A stretch of DNA of 40,111 bases from assembly GCA_963796125.1 (NCBI GenBank), contig CAWCKM010000021.1, forward strand, positions 1-40,111. Direction: 5' to 3'. Below the pieces are notes generated by a model, which did no database searches, was not told where the DNA came from, and worked only from the letters and a program-made list of their open reading frames with translations. The stretch comes from DASPRG01 sp963796125. GTDB taxonomy: Bacteria > Nitrospirota > Thermodesulfovibrionia > Thermodesulfovibrionales > SM23-35. The position numbers and the translations under genes were made by a program. This document shows positions 9,587 through 18,084 of the stretch, one piece after another (the first letter of the stretch is position 1; the number at the start of each line of letters is the position of its first letter).

Positions 9587-10399
9587 TTACTTCTTATATT
9601 GCCCCTGGTGATGGACAATCTCGGCTCCGATGAGAAAGATGCAGGAAGAATAATAAACCCAGAGCAAAAACACTACGAAGGTAGTCAGCGGGCCATAAAT
9701 TGTCCCGAATTTCGCAATGGTTCCAACGTACCAGGTAAAAAGATGCTTTGCTACTTCAAGAAAAATTGTTGTAAAAAGGGCGCCGACGAAAGCATGGGAT
9801 GTTTTGACTTTGCTTTTTGGAAGCAGAATGTAAAGTGCTGTTAATGATAAGAGAACAATAAAGAAAGGGACGACATATCCTATAAGGAATCCCATTATTA
9901 TACTGATTCGCAATTGAGGGAAAACAGATTTTAAAGTTTTTAACAGAGGTATGAATGACGATGCCGTGAAAGATACAAGAATAATAATAATGATAATCGT
10001 AATGAAAATAAAGGACAGAATAAGTGACCAAAAGAAATGTCTGCCCTTTTTAACCTTGAAAACAACATTCAAAGCATTCTCCATAGAAGAAAAGAATTGA
10101 TATGAAAGAATTCCATAGAGAACGAGACTAAATGTCCCGATCACTTTGAAGTCGATTAGTTTCTCCAGTTCCTTGGTAATCTCTGATGTTATAGAGGGGA
10201 AAAGGGTTATAAGTTTACTTGAGAGGAACTGATATAACTCATGATAATGCCCGAGAAAATATCCGAATATAGAAACAAGGAGCAGGCAGAATGGGACAAG
10301 AGACATCATGGTGAAGTATGAGATAGAGGCTGCGAGCATAATCCCCCCGTCTCTAAAAAAATCTACAATGCTCCTGATAATGATTTTTAGATATTTCAT
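9587..10399 (-). CDS. YihY/BrkB-family inner-membrane protein
   Basis: A 270-residue protein with about six membrane segments. Family features are the start FFRDGGIMLAASISYFTMMS (LAAS(I/L)SYYT-like), the middle YQFFSSMENALNVVF, and the C-terminal YGPLTTFVVFLLWVYYSSCI followed by FLIGAEI. Members were once annotated as ribonuclease BN, which is wrong for E. coli YihY; the molecular role is unresolved and transport has been proposed. The length is near the family norm (280-300). It is the first gene of a two-gene unit with the MFS transporter downstream. Confidence 0.87.
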   Translation of the reverse strand: MKYLKIIIRSIVDFFRDGGIMLAASISYFTMMSLVPFCLLLVSIFGYFLGHYHELYQFLSSKLITLFPSITSEITKELEKLIDFKVIGTFSLVLYGILSYQFFSSMENALNVVFKVKKGRHFFWSLILSFIFITIIIIIILVSFTASSFIPLLKTLKSVFPQLRISIIMGFLIGYVVPFFIVLLSLTALYILLPKSKVKTSHAFVGALFTTIFLEVAKHLFTWYVGTIAKFGTIYGPLTTFVVFLLWVYYSSCIFLIGAEIVHHQGQYKK

Positions 10400-10404
10400 C
10401 TAGA

Positions 10405-10520
10405 ATCTTCTTACCCTCCCCTTAACCCTCTTCCTGCAGTCTACGACTCGTCAAGGAGGGGAGAGGAGAGTGTTATTCATAACCCTCTCCCTTGAGGGAG
10501 GGGGGTGGGGGAGGGGTAAT
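10405..10520. repeat. C/G-rich hairpin repeats between der and the YihY gene
   Basis: CTACCCTCCCC-type and CCTCTCCCTTGAGGGAGGGGG hairpins fill the gap, and the right-hand copy (about 10477-10515) supplies the last codons and the stop of der. The element can form a strong hairpin on either strand and may act as the der terminator. Confidence 0.65.
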
Positions 10521-11847
10521 TTTTCCATATATGTTTCCCCCTTTCTCTCGCTCTGACATAAATTCTGATCGGAGTTCCCATGAATACAAACTTTTCACGC
10601 AATGCCTTTTCTATGTATCGCAGGTGTGCATCTTTCAAAAGAGATGGACGATTGGTGAAAATCACAAAAGCAGGTGGTTCAGTCTTGACCTGTGTTATGT
10701 AGTAGAGCTTAACCACCTTACCTTTATAGGAAGGCAAAGACATTCTGGAAAGGGACTCTCTGAAAAACCTGTTGAGCTCTGCGGTAGGAATTCTCTTCCT
10801 TCTTTCCCTTATGACCTCATCGATTATCGGAAAGATTTTTGTAATGCGTTTCTTCTCTATGGCAGAAATCGTAAGCAAAGGTGCATATTGCATAAACCAC
10901 ATTTTTCTGAGCAACACATTGCCTAACCTTTTATATTCCTCCTCAGGTTTCTCAACGAGATCCCATTTGTTCAAAAGAAAGACTGCTCCTTTTCCGTACG
11001 TTTCCACTATTCCTGCTATCCTCTGATCCTGCTCTACAATGCCTTCACTCGCATCTATGACAATGAGAGCTACATCACATCTCTCTATGCTCCTGACTGC
11101 CCTTACCATTGAAAATCGCTCGATGGAATAACCTATCTTGCCCTTCTTTCTCAATCCTGCAGTATCAATGAATAAATATTTCCTCCCGTAATAAGTACAG
11201 ATACTGTCGATAGAGTCCCTTGTCGTTCCCGGAACAGGGCTGACGATCATCCTTTTCGTTCCGAGAAACATATTAATTAAAGTGGATTTCCCGACATTCG
11301 GTTTCCCGACAACGGCAATCTTCGGGTAATCAATCTTTTCTTCAACATATGAAGGAAGGAGAGAAACGAGCCTCTCCATAAAGTCATCATATCCAAATCC
11401 TGATTCCGCAGATAGAGGCCACAGATCAGCAGTGCCTATCGGATGAAAGTCATGAAGTCTTTCTTCATGCCTGGGCACATCGATCTTGTTTACTGCCCAG
11501 AGCACCTTTTTGCCTGAAGACCTGAGGAATCTTGCGAGTTCCATATCTGATGGAGTCAGACCTGTCTTGCCATCGAGGAGGTGTATGATAACATCTGCCT
11601 CCTCAATGGCAAAAACAGCCTGTTCCTTGATGTGAAGAAAGATGTCTTCAGGAGGCTCCGGATAAAAGCCTCCTGTATCGACTATGATAAATCCTTTTTC
11701 ATCCCATTCAGCATCACGGTAATTTCTGTCCCTTGTCACCCCGGGGATGTCTTCCACAATTGCAACATGAGCCCCGGTTATCCTGTTGAAGAGGGTAGAT
11801 TTACCTACATTTGGTCTTCCTACAATGACGACAATCGGTTTTGACAT
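10477..11847 (-). CDS. der: Ribosome-biogenesis GTPase Der (EngA)
   Basis: Der has two tandem GTPase domains and a KH-like domain and is needed for 50S subunit maturation. Seen here are the first P-loop GRPNVGKSTLFNRITG with DTGGF and NKIDVPRHE, the second P-loop GKPNVGKSTLINMFLG with PGTTRDSID, DTAGLRKKGKI and NKWDLVEKP, and a C-terminal KH-like region (TPIRIYVRARE). The chosen ATG (11847) begins MSKPIVVIVGRP and lies 4 bases after the stop of the small upstream gene; an in-frame ATG 90 bases earlier would add a non-homologous tail. At the other end the protein runs past the usual terminus into NYPSPTPLPQGRGL, which is the translated hairpin repeat. It has 456 residues against about 440 usually. 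Confidence 0.95.
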   Translation of the reverse strand: MSKPIVVIVGRPNVGKSTLFNRITGAHVAIVEDIPGVTRDRNYRDAEWDEKGFIIVDTGGFYPEPPEDIFLHIKEQAVFAIEEADVIIHLLDGKTGLTPSDMELARFLRSSGKKVLWAVNKIDVPRHEERLHDFHPIGTADLWPLSAESGFGYDDFMERLVSLLPSYVEEKIDYPKIAVVGKPNVGKSTLINMFLGTKRMIVSPVPGTTRDSIDSICTYYGRKYLFIDTAGLRKKGKIGYSIERFSMVRAVRSIERCDVALIVIDASEGIVEQDQRIAGIVETYGKGAVFLLNKWDLVEKPEEEYKRLGNVLLRKMWFMQYAPLLTISAIEKKRITKIFPIIDEVIRERRKRIPTAELNRFFRESLSRMSLPSYKGKVVKLYYITQVKTEPPAFVIFTNRPSLLKDAHLRYIEKALREKFVFMGTPIRIYVRARERGKHIWKNYPSPTPLPQGRGL

Positions 11848-11851
11848 AAAG

Positions 11852-12037
11852 CTACTTCTTTGATTGTTCTTCGGTAAAAAATCGGCTGAGGAATTCTGTG
11901 TCAGCCGGTGATAAGTCAAACTTGACACATGCCTCACTGATTAATTTCGGAAGACTCGCATCCGGTGTTTCCTGTCTTGTTTCTGATATCCATCTGACAG
12001 CTCTTCTTAATTGTTCTCCTTCAGGCAGAATACCCAT
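11852..12037 (-). CDS. Small conserved-looking hypothetical protein upstream of der
   Basis: A 61-residue acidic, soluble protein (starts MGILPEGEQLRRAVRWISE, ends RFFTEEQSKK). The ATG is preceded by a strong AAGGAGGT at good spacing, and the stop lies 4 bases before der, so it is probably translated with it. I do not recognise a named family. The two predicted helices and lack of membrane segments suggest a small adaptor or regulator, but no function can be assigned. Confidence 0.7.
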   Translation of the reverse strand: MGILPEGEQLRRAVRWISETRQETPDASLPKLISEACVKFDLSPADTEFLSRFFTEEQSKK

Positions 12038-12059
12038 GAGTACCTCCTTATAATTTTAA

Positions 12060-12515
12060 GGTTCTGTAACTTAAGTTCTTATTCTTAAATCGCACCGTTT
12101 ATTTTACCTTATCTGTATTTACTGCTATCTAATTTTTAGACCTCCCCCAGCCCCTCCTTACCAAGGAGGGGAATTATAAGGAGTTCATAGGTTTACTCTT
12201 ACACATTTGGGTCCTCGACTTTTCTGTGAACTGTTCCCCTCTTTGGCAAAGGGGAGAGGGGATCTTAAGCATACAAATCCCCCATTCCTTGAAGGCAGGC
12301 CCTGTGTTCAGTCATGTTTTCTCTGAGTTAACTGGATACACTTTGTAAGACTCTTTTGTAACGTAGCATCGTTCCTTTTAAATCCCCCCTCACCCCCCCT
12401 TTTCCAAAGGGGGGTATCCATGTAATTCCCTGAAGAACCCATATTTGTCTTTCCTCTTGCCTTGCCATAAGAAAAAGATTATGATTGAGAGAATAAAAAT
12501 TAATTTTATTATTCC
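12060..12515. repeat. Divergent intergenic region packed with hairpin repeats
   Basis: This 450-base gap separates the leftward der unit from the rightward acpS unit. It holds family-B hairpins at about 12139-12172 (CCCCTCCTTACCAAGGAGGGG), 12236-12262 (CCCCTCTTTGGCAAAGGGG) and 12376-12418 (CCCCCCTTTTCCAAAGGGGGG). Part of it (12350-12415) repeats 8200-8265. Promoters for both operons must be here but none stands out. Confidence 0.6.
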
Positions 12516-12909
12516 ATGATTTACGGTGTAGGTATAGACATTGTCAAGATTGAGAGGATGAAGCAGGTTGTAGAGAAATGGGGACAGCATTTCCTCGATC
12601 GGGTCTTTACTGAAAACGAGATTTCTTACTGCTACGAAAAGAAAGAACCACACCTGTCACTTGCAGTGCGATTTGCTGCTAAAGAAGCCACTGATAAAAG
12701 CTTTAGGTTCTGTATCTGCTTTGTCGCTCAAGGACATTGAAGTTGTAAATTCAGAAAGCGGAAAGCCACTCTTTCGTGTTGTTGAGACACTTGAAAGGGT
12801 CTTAAAAGAAAAACTCATAAAGAGGGTGCACCTCAGTCTCAGCCATGAACATGAATATGGTGTTGCATGTGTTGTGTTAGAACAGAGCGACGGAGGCCGG
12901 GAGAAATGA
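12516..12909 (+). CDS. acpS: Holo-[acyl-carrier-protein] synthase (one +1 frameshift)
   Basis: AcpS transfers 4'-phosphopantetheine from CoA to the acyl carrier protein. The start MIYGVGIDIVKIERM contains the Mg-binding Asp motif, and RFAAKEA contains the conserved Glu. The frame is lost directly after AAKEAT: dropping one G near 12693 restores IKALGSVSALSLKDIEV and the C-terminal HLSLSHEHEYGVACVVLE. Combined length is 130 residues, normal for the family. The stop overlaps the nnr start as ATGA. Because AcpS is essential and both halves are conserved, the insertion is probably a sequence error. There is no clear ribosome site before the ATG. Confidence 0.88.
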
Positions 12910-14540
12910 AAGTTGTCACTGCCGAAGAAATGCGACGTATTGACGAAAAGACCATCGAAGAATATGGTGTCCCCGGTGTTGTACTTATGGAAAGAGCTGG
13001 ACTTGCAGTTGCCCTCAGGATAAAAGAGATTTTTGGACGTAAAAGAGTACTTGTAGTCTCAGGAAGCGGAAACAATGGCGGTGACGGGTTTGTTGTTGCG
13101 AGGAATCTTTATGAAGAGGGATGGGATGTCAGGGTTTTTCTCACATCAAAGCCTGAGGATCTGAAAGGCGATGCCCTCTTGCAATATAAAATAGCAAAAA
13201 AATATGGTGTCCCGATATTTCCTGTAAGGCAACTATTGACCCATCACTCATCACTTGTCACGAAACATTCAATATTTATTGATGCATTATTAGGGACAGG
13301 TCTGAGCAAAAATGTGACGGGTCTGCTTTCAGAAGTTATTCACCTTATAAATAAAATTAACCTGCCTGTCATTTCAGTCGACATTCCATCCGGTATCTCT
13401 TCAGACAACGGACAGATAATGGGAGAAGCAGTAAAAGCAGACTATACTGTCACGTTCGGTCTTCCCAAAAGAGGACACCTTCTCTATCCCGGTGCTGAAT
13501 ATACAGGGAAACTTTTCATTGAGAATATCGGATTCCCTGCAAAATTACTTGCATCAAATAACCTCAATGTCTCAGTATTGACGAAACAGGAAGCATCTCA
13601 CGTATTACCTGAAAGACAGATGTATTCACACAAAGGTGATTATGGCCATGTGCTCATTATTGCCGGATCAAGAGGGAAAACCGGTGCTGCATACATGGCA
13701 GCTAAGGCCTGCCTCAGGTCCGGTGCAGGACTTGTCACCATAGGAGTACCTGAATCTCTTGCTGATATATTTCAAGCACGCGTTACAGAAGAAATGACAC
13801 TTTCTTTACCGGACAGGGGAGACGGCACACTTGCAGAAAAAGCATCGGATGTTATCCTTGATTTCCTTAATAAAAAAGCAGACGTTATTGCCATTGGACC
13901 TGGTATAGGGGTAAGCGCTGATACAAATAAAATTATGAAAACCCTGATACAATGTTCAACTTCTCCTGTGGTCATTGATGCAGATGGAATAAATTCTCTT
14001 CAAGGTGAAATAACGATTCTCTCAAAATCAAAGGCGCCCATCATCCTCACTCCTCACCCTGGCGAGATGTCAAGGTTGTTACAGCGGTCAGCAGTTAGCG
14101 CTCAGCAGTCAGCCCCCCCAACCATCCCTCCCCATCGAGGGGGGAGGGTAAAGGAGGGGGTGAAAACTCCGATCTCAGAACTCCTAACTAAGATAGAACA
14201 GGACAGGATTAACACAGCCATATCCTTTGCAAAAATGACAAGGACCCATCTTGTACTGAAGGGTGTGCCGACCATTATTGCTTCACCTGATGGAAAAGCA
14301 TACATCAATTCAACCGGTAACCCTGGAATGGCTACTGCAGGCACTGGAGACGTGCTCACAGGGATGATTTCCGGATTTTTAAGTCAGGGATTAAAACCTC
14401 CTGATGCCTCTCTTCTTGGCGTGTATACGCATGGCCTGGCAGGAGACATTGCAGCGTCTGAGAAGGGCATGTACTCTTTAATTGCAACGGATATCATAGA
14501 CAAGTTACCTGCTGCTTTCCTTGCTTTGCGTCATGAGTAG
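12906..14540 (+). CDS. nnr: Bifunctional NAD(P)HX epimerase / ADP-dependent NAD(P)HX dehydratase
   Basis: Repairs damaged (hydrated) NADH and NADPH. The N-terminal YjeF-N epimerase domain (residues about 1-215) shows SGSGNNGGDGFVVARNL and PVISVDIPSGI. The C-terminal kinase-like dehydratase domain (about 235-544) shows HVLIIAGSRGKTGAAYMAA, ILTPHPGEMSRLL and NSTGNPGMATAGTGDVLTGM (the GxGD catalytic loop). At 544 residues it is longer than usual (about 500) because of non-homologous insertions at about residues 110-122 (LLTHHSSLVTK) and 393-425 (SAVSAQQSAPPTIPPHRGGR and following), both translated repeat DNA kept in frame. The start ATG overlaps the acpS stop. An ATG overlapping its own stop begins pgeF. 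Confidence 0.93.
   Translation: MKVVTAEEMRRIDEKTIEEYGVPGVVLMERAGLAVALRIKEIFGRKRVLVVSGSGNNGGDGFVVARNLYEEGWDVRVFLTSKPEDLKGDALLQYKIAKKYGVPIFPVRQLLTHHSSLVTKHSIFIDALLGTGLSKNVTGLLSEVIHLINKINLPVISVDIPSGISSDNGQIMGEAVKADYTVTFGLPKRGHLLYPGAEYTGKLFIENIGFPAKLLASNNLNVSVLTKQEASHVLPERQMYSHKGDYGHVLIIAGSRGKTGAAYMAAKACLRSGAGLVTIGVPESLADIFQARVTEEMTLSLPDRGDGTLAEKASDVILDFLNKKADVIAIGPGIGVSADTNKIMKTLIQCSTSPVVIDADGINSLQGEITILSKSKAPIILTPHPGEMSRLLQRSAVSAQQSAPPTIPPHRGGRVKEGVKTPISELLTKIEQDRINTAISFAKMTRTHLVLKGVPTIIASPDGKAYINSTGNPGMATAGTGDVLTGMISGFLSQGLKPPDASLLGVYTHGLAGDIAASEKGMYSLIATDIIDKLPAAFLALRHE
13235..13272 (+). repeat. In-frame repeat-like insertion in the NnrE domain
   Basis: The segment TGACCCATCACTCATCACTT and following bases resemble the CATCACTCATCACT-type simple repeats common between genes. 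It encodes LLTHHSSLVTK between PIFPVRQ and FIDALLGTG, where homologues normally have only a few residues. Classification as an inserted repeat is inference from its low complexity. Confidence 0.45.
14086..14180 (+). repeat. Compound repeat inserted in frame in the NnrD domain
   Basis: A CAGCGGTCAGCAGTTAGCGC-type simple repeat (about 14089-14120) is joined to a family-B hairpin (CCATCCCTCCCCATCGAGGG and onward, about 14120-14160). It encodes about 30 residues, including PPTIPPHRGGRVKEGVKTP, between HPGEMSRLLQ and KIEQDRINTA. The remaining dehydratase sequence is intact, so the protein seems to tolerate the loop. Confidence 0.7.
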
Positions 14541-15210
14541 TATGATCTTCCCGGAAATATTCGATGACTCTGTAAAGGCATTTTTTACCAGGAAGTCTCT
14601 GGGTGTCAATGTTGATGAAATTTGTCGCATCCTCGCTATTGAAAAACATAATGTCTACCTCCCCGTACAGAAGCATACAGATATTGTGCAGGTAATTAGT
14701 TCGGATCCTGAAACAAAAATAGCAGACAGTGTACTTACAGAAAGAAAAGGTATACTGATAGGAGTTCAGGTTGCAGACTGTGTTCCTGTCCTCTGCTATG
14801 ACCCGGGTACATTATTGATTGGAGCTATACATGCAGGATGGAGAGGCACAGCATTACAGATCGTCAAGAAAACTATTACACGTATGGTTGAAGAATTTGG
14901 CTCATCTCCAGGAGACATCAAGATAGCCTTCGGCCCGAGTATCAGATGGAGCTGCTATCATGTGGGGAAAGAAGTAAAAGAAGCAATTTGTGAAGCAACG
15001 GGTGATGGAAATTACTATCTTCAAGAGGATGGAAAATGCTGTATCGATCTTGCTTCGGCAAACCGGCATCAGGCAATTTCCCTTGGTATCCCTGAAAAGA
15101 ATATCTGGGTCTCGCATGAATGCACATATTGCAACCCTGAAAATTATCATTCTTATAGATATGAAAAAATTTATAATGGTGCTCAGGGAGGGTTTATTGG
15201 CATTTTTTAG
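14533..15210 (+). CDS. pgeF: Polyphenol-oxidase/laccase-domain purine nucleoside hydrolase family (YfiH, PgeF)
   Basis: A 225-residue YfiH/DUF152-family protein. Diagnostic motifs are QVADCVPVL (metal-binding Cys), IHAGWRGTA (metal-binding His) and FGPSIRWSCYHVG. E. coli members have been linked to removal of misincorporated serine in peptidoglycan precursors (PgeF) and others act as purine nucleoside phosphorylases or adenosine deaminases; the activity here is unknown. The ATG at 14533 overlaps the nnr stop. The protein ends NGAQGGFIGIF, the usual end of the family. Confidence 0.88.
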   Translation: MSSMIFPEIFDDSVKAFFTRKSLGVNVDEICRILAIEKHNVYLPVQKHTDIVQVISSDPETKIADSVLTERKGILIGVQVADCVPVLCYDPGTLLIGAIHAGWRGTALQIVKKTITRMVEEFGSSPGDIKIAFGPSIRWSCYHVGKEVKEAICEATGDGNYYLQEDGKCCIDLASANRHQAISLGIPEKNIWVSHECTYCNPENYHSYRYEKIYNGAQGGFIGIF

Positions 15211-15285
15211 CAGAAAGATCAGCATTCACCTAACGTCTCACACAAGGGCAGAGGGTCAAAGTTTTAATCCTGATACTTTGATGCT

Positions 15286-15795
15286 GTGATACTTTCAGGT
15301 GATTACACTCGAATCCTTGGACCCTCTGCAATAATCCATCAGGGGGATGATCTGAAGAAATTCATAAGCAAGAGCCCTGATGAAACAAAAGAAATCGGGT
15401 TCAGATTAGGAAAGCTTTTAAAGCCGGGTGATGTTGTAGGCCTCTTTGGAGAGCTTGGCAGCGGCAAGACAACTTTGGTAAAAGGGTTGGCAAAGGCATT
15501 TGGAATTGAAGAAAGAGATATAGTAAGCGCAAGCTTCACGGTAATCTCTGAATATGATACATCGCCACCTTTCTTCCATATCGACTTATACAGGATTGAA
15601 AAGGTTAGCGAACTTGATGAAATAGGTTTCCGGGATTACGTATGGAGTGATGGTATCTCTGTTGTCGAGTGGGCTGATAAGGCAGGGACCATCTTTCCTG
15701 AAGAAATGATTAAGATTAAGTTAAAATCTCTTAATGAAGAAACGAGAGAGATAATTATCGAGGGAAAAGATGCAAAAGATTGGGATAATTTGTAA
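15286..15795 (+). CDS. tsaE: tRNA threonylcarbamoyladenosine biosynthesis ATPase TsaE
   Basis: TsaE is the small P-loop ATPase needed with TsaB and TsaD to make t6A37 in tRNA. Motifs are LFGELGSGKTTLVKGLA (Walker A), SASFTVISEY (family has SPTFTI...Y), FHIDLYRIE and SVVEWADK. The GTG start taken gives 169 residues, about 20 longer than many homologues; the real start may lie downstream, since homology begins at SKSPDETKEIG, but no better start codon is visible. The last 26 bases overlap nadK, so the two are translationally coupled. Confidence 0.92.
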   Translation: MILSGDYTRILGPSAIIHQGDDLKKFISKSPDETKEIGFRLGKLLKPGDVVGLFGELGSGKTTLVKGLAKAFGIEERDIVSASFTVISEYDTSPPFFHIDLYRIEKVSELDEIGFRDYVWSDGISVVEWADKAGTIFPEEMIKIKLKSLNEETREIIIEGKDAKDWDNL

Positions 15796-16621
15796 AACCG
15801 GCATATCTGAACCAGTTGTGATATTGAAAGAACTGCTTCCCTGGCTCAGGCAGAAAGGTTATGAAACCTTTGTAGATGTGGAAACTGCTTCAGTCCTTAA
15901 CATCGATGGTTTTGCCCGTTCTCAAATACCTTCACTGTCAGACCTGATTATCGTTTTAGGTGGAGACGGCACATTGATAAGTACATGCAGGCTCGTAGCG
16001 GATAAAGGGGTTCCTGTCCTCGGTGTAAACATCGGAGGGCTTGGTTTTCTTGCCGAGATTCCAGTAGAGAAGCTGTATGAAATGCTGGAAATGGTTCTTA
16101 CTGGTAATTGCCCCATAGAAGAGCGCCTTATGCTTAAGGCGCAGGTACTCAGGCATGGTGCTCTTATCGCTGAATACAATGTCCTCAATGAAGTTGTTGT
16201 AAACAAAGCAGCCCTTGCAAGGATAATCGACCTCGAGACGTACATAAATCAAAGTTATGTAACTACCTTTAAAGCTGATGGTCTGATAATTTCCACCCCT
16301 ACAGGTTCTACAGCATACTCTCTCTCTGCAGGGGGCCCTGTCCTCTATCCCACTCTTGATAATATGGTAGTTACCCCGATATGCCCGCATACGCTCACTA
16401 ACAGACCAATAGTCCTGGCGGGTAATTCCGTTATAGAGGTTATTCTCAGGTCTCCGACAGAACGTGTCTACCTTACTTTGGACGGGCAGGTAGGATTTTC
16501 CGTGATGCAGAATGACACCGTAGTAGTCGTAAAGTCACCGTTTAAGACAAGACTCCTCATTCCCTGTGACAGAGATTATTTCGAGATCCTGCGGGAAAAA
16601 TTGAAATGGGGAGAAAGGTAA
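15770..16621 (+). CDS. nadK: NAD kinase
   Basis: Phosphorylates NAD to NADP in the cytoplasm. The 283-residue protein has LGGDGTLIS (GGDGT nucleotide motif), NIGGLGFLAE, LNEVVV (NE/D motif), DGLIISTPTGSTAYSLSAGG and the late LTLDGQ. Length and motif order are typical. It overlaps the end of tsaE and closes the acpS-nnr-pgeF-tsaE-nadK series. Having NAD kinase and the NAD(P)HX repair enzyme in one unit is metabolically coherent. A family-B hairpin follows the stop and may terminate the unit. Confidence 0.96.
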   Translation: MQKIGIICKTGISEPVVILKELLPWLRQKGYETFVDVETASVLNIDGFARSQIPSLSDLIIVLGGDGTLISTCRLVADKGVPVLGVNIGGLGFLAEIPVEKLYEMLEMVLTGNCPIEERLMLKAQVLRHGALIAEYNVLNEVVVNKAALARIIDLETYINQSYVTTFKADGLIISTPTGSTAYSLSAGGPVLYPTLDNMVVTPICPHTLTNRPIVLAGNSVIEVILRSPTERVYLTLDGQVGFSVMQNDTVVVVKSPFKTRLLIPCDRDYFEILREKLKWGER

Positions 16622-16631
16622 AAGGAAATAT

Positions 16632-16682
16632 GTAATCCCCCTTATCCCCCCCTTTAGCAAAGGGGGGTGAGAGGGGATTTGA
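16632..16682. repeat. Family-B hairpin repeat after nadK
   Basis: CCCCCCTTTAGCAAAGGGGGG forms a strong hairpin flanked by AATCCCCC and GGGGATTT. It sits 10 bases after the nadK stop and can act as a terminator on either strand. Confidence 0.7.
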
Positions 16683-16714
16683 CAGTGTGAACAAATAACA
16701 TAGAGGTCTCTTAG

Positions 16715-17446
16715 GTGAAAACTGAAATTCTAAAAGACATAAAGGGCATCCTTGAATTTTATCAGGCCCTTGGGTTTGATACACTGCCAATATCTTTCGA
16801 AGCGGTGAGACGGGTTTATAGAGAAGAGAAAAATGATTCTCGTGTTGTCGCTTCTTCTGTAACTCCCGGCGTCACAAAGTTAAAGGAGGCTGCTCTTAAG
16901 GCACTGAGGGAAGAGATAGGTGATTGCAAAAGGTGCAAGCTCTCATCAGGAAGGAAGAATATCGTTTTTGGAGAAGGCTCCCCTGATGCAAGGCTCATGT
17001 TTATCGGTGAAGGCCCGGGCAGAGAGGAGGACCTTCAGGCAAGACCATTTGTTGGGGATGCAGGTATGCTCCTTACAAGGCTTATAGAGAAAATGGGATT
17101 TAGGCGAGAGGACGTCTATATTGCGAACATAGTCAAATGCAGGCCTCCCATGAACAGGGACCCTGAAAGAGATGAGATAGAAAGCTGCAGGGGATATGTC
17201 GAGAAACAGATTGAGATAATAAACCCTCAGGTGATTATTTCCCTGGGAAGGATCTCCTCCCAAACACTCATTGGTAATCCTGCGTTGAAGATGACATCTA
17301 TACGGGGACGCTTCTTTGATTACAACGGGATTCCCCTGATGCCGACTTTCCATCCTGCATATCTGCTCAGAAACCCAAAAGATAAATGGCTCACCTGGAG
17401 TGATGCACAGAAAGTACTTGAGAAATTGCAGGATAGAAACGAATGA
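16715..17446 (+). CDS. Uracil-DNA glycosylase, family 4 (UDGa, iron-sulfur)
   Basis: Removes uracil from DNA to start base-excision repair. The core has GEGPGREEDLQARPFVGDAG, ANIVKCRPPMNRDP, SLGRISSQTL and PTFHPAYLLRNP. Four cysteines for the 4Fe-4S cluster are present: two in GDCKRCKL, then KCRPP and ESCRGY. The total of 243 residues includes an extra N-terminal region of about 65 residues (EFYQALGFDTLP), common in family-4 enzymes of Nitrospirota and related phyla. The start is GTG and no strong ribosome site is visible. Confidence 0.93.
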   Translation: MKTEILKDIKGILEFYQALGFDTLPISFEAVRRVYREEKNDSRVVASSVTPGVTKLKEAALKALREEIGDCKRCKLSSGRKNIVFGEGSPDARLMFIGEGPGREEDLQARPFVGDAGMLLTRLIEKMGFRREDVYIANIVKCRPPMNRDPERDEIESCRGYVEKQIEIINPQVIISLGRISSQTLIGNPALKMTSIRGRFFDYNGIPLMPTFHPAYLLRNPKDKWLTWSDAQKVLEKLQDRNE

Positions 17447-17464
17447 TCGGAAAAGATGTTGTTG

Positions 17465-17525
17465 TTGTCATTCCCGCTTGTCGGGAATCTTTCTTCAGAA
17501 GGATTCTGGACAAGCCAGAATGACG
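17465..17525. repeat. Family-A palindromic repeat, copy 1
   Basis: TGTCATTCCCGCTTGTCGGG starts and GGACAAGCCAGAATGACG ends a palindrome of about 60 bases. The same ends recur at 18085, 22281, 24181, 24517 and 39170. It lies between the UDG and HIT genes. Confidence 0.8.
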
Positions 17526-17575
17526 AGAATACATACTATCAGTAATATACTTATAGGAAGGTTGTTAGAGGTTAT

Positions 17576-18061
17576 ATGAAGACACTATGGGCGCCATGGA
17601 GGATGACCTATATCCTTTCTGATAAGACAGAGGGGTGTATTTTCTGTAACCTCCCGAAACAGGGAAAAGACAAAGACAGGGATAATCTTATCCTATACAG
17701 AAGTTCCCATACCTTTGTCATCATGAACCGTTATCCATACAATAACGGTCATCTCATGGTTGTGCCATATATCCATACACCATCGTTTGATGGACTTTCA
17801 GATGAGGTGCTCCTCGATTTCATGAAAGTTACACAGCGTTCTGTCGATACATTGAGAAAGGTCCAAATGCCTGAAGGATTCAATATCGGGATTAATTTCG
17901 GAAAAATAGCAGGGGCAGGTATGGAAGAACATCTCCATCTCCATATGGTGCCACGATGGGCAGGAGACACAAGCTTTATGACTGTTCTTGATGAAGTAAG
18001 GGTTATTCCGGAGCATATCCTGGACACATACGATAAGCTTTTTGCTGTGTTTAATTCTTAG
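17576..18061 (+). CDS. HIT-family hydrolase/phosphorylase (Ap4A-phosphorylase-like branch)
   Basis: A 161-residue histidine-triad protein. The catalytic triad is HLHLHMVPRW. An N-terminal CIFC pair is part of the zinc site often seen in this branch, and NRYPYNNGHLMVVP is the nucleotide-binding segment. The start MKTLWAPWRM is characteristic of the bacterial and mycobacterial Ap4A-phosphorylase-like subgroup. It likely acts on dinucleoside polyphosphates or other nucleotide conjugates; the substrate is unknown. AGGAAGG and AGAGG lie upstream of the ATG. It stands alone between two family-A repeats. Confidence 0.92.
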   Translation: MKTLWAPWRMTYILSDKTEGCIFCNLPKQGKDKDRDNLILYRSSHTFVIMNRYPYNNGHLMVVPYIHTPSFDGLSDEVLLDFMKVTQRSVDTLRKVQMPEGFNIGINFGKIAGAGMEEHLHLHMVPRWAGDTSFMTVLDEVRVIPEHILDTYDKLFAVFNS

Positions 18062-18084
18062 AAATCTCTGGTACAACGATCGTC

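Noticed and set aside
12390..12653. Minus-strand open frame overlapping the acpS start
   Set aside because: Its C-terminal half is the translated family-B repeat and its N-terminal half is antisense to conserved acpS codons.
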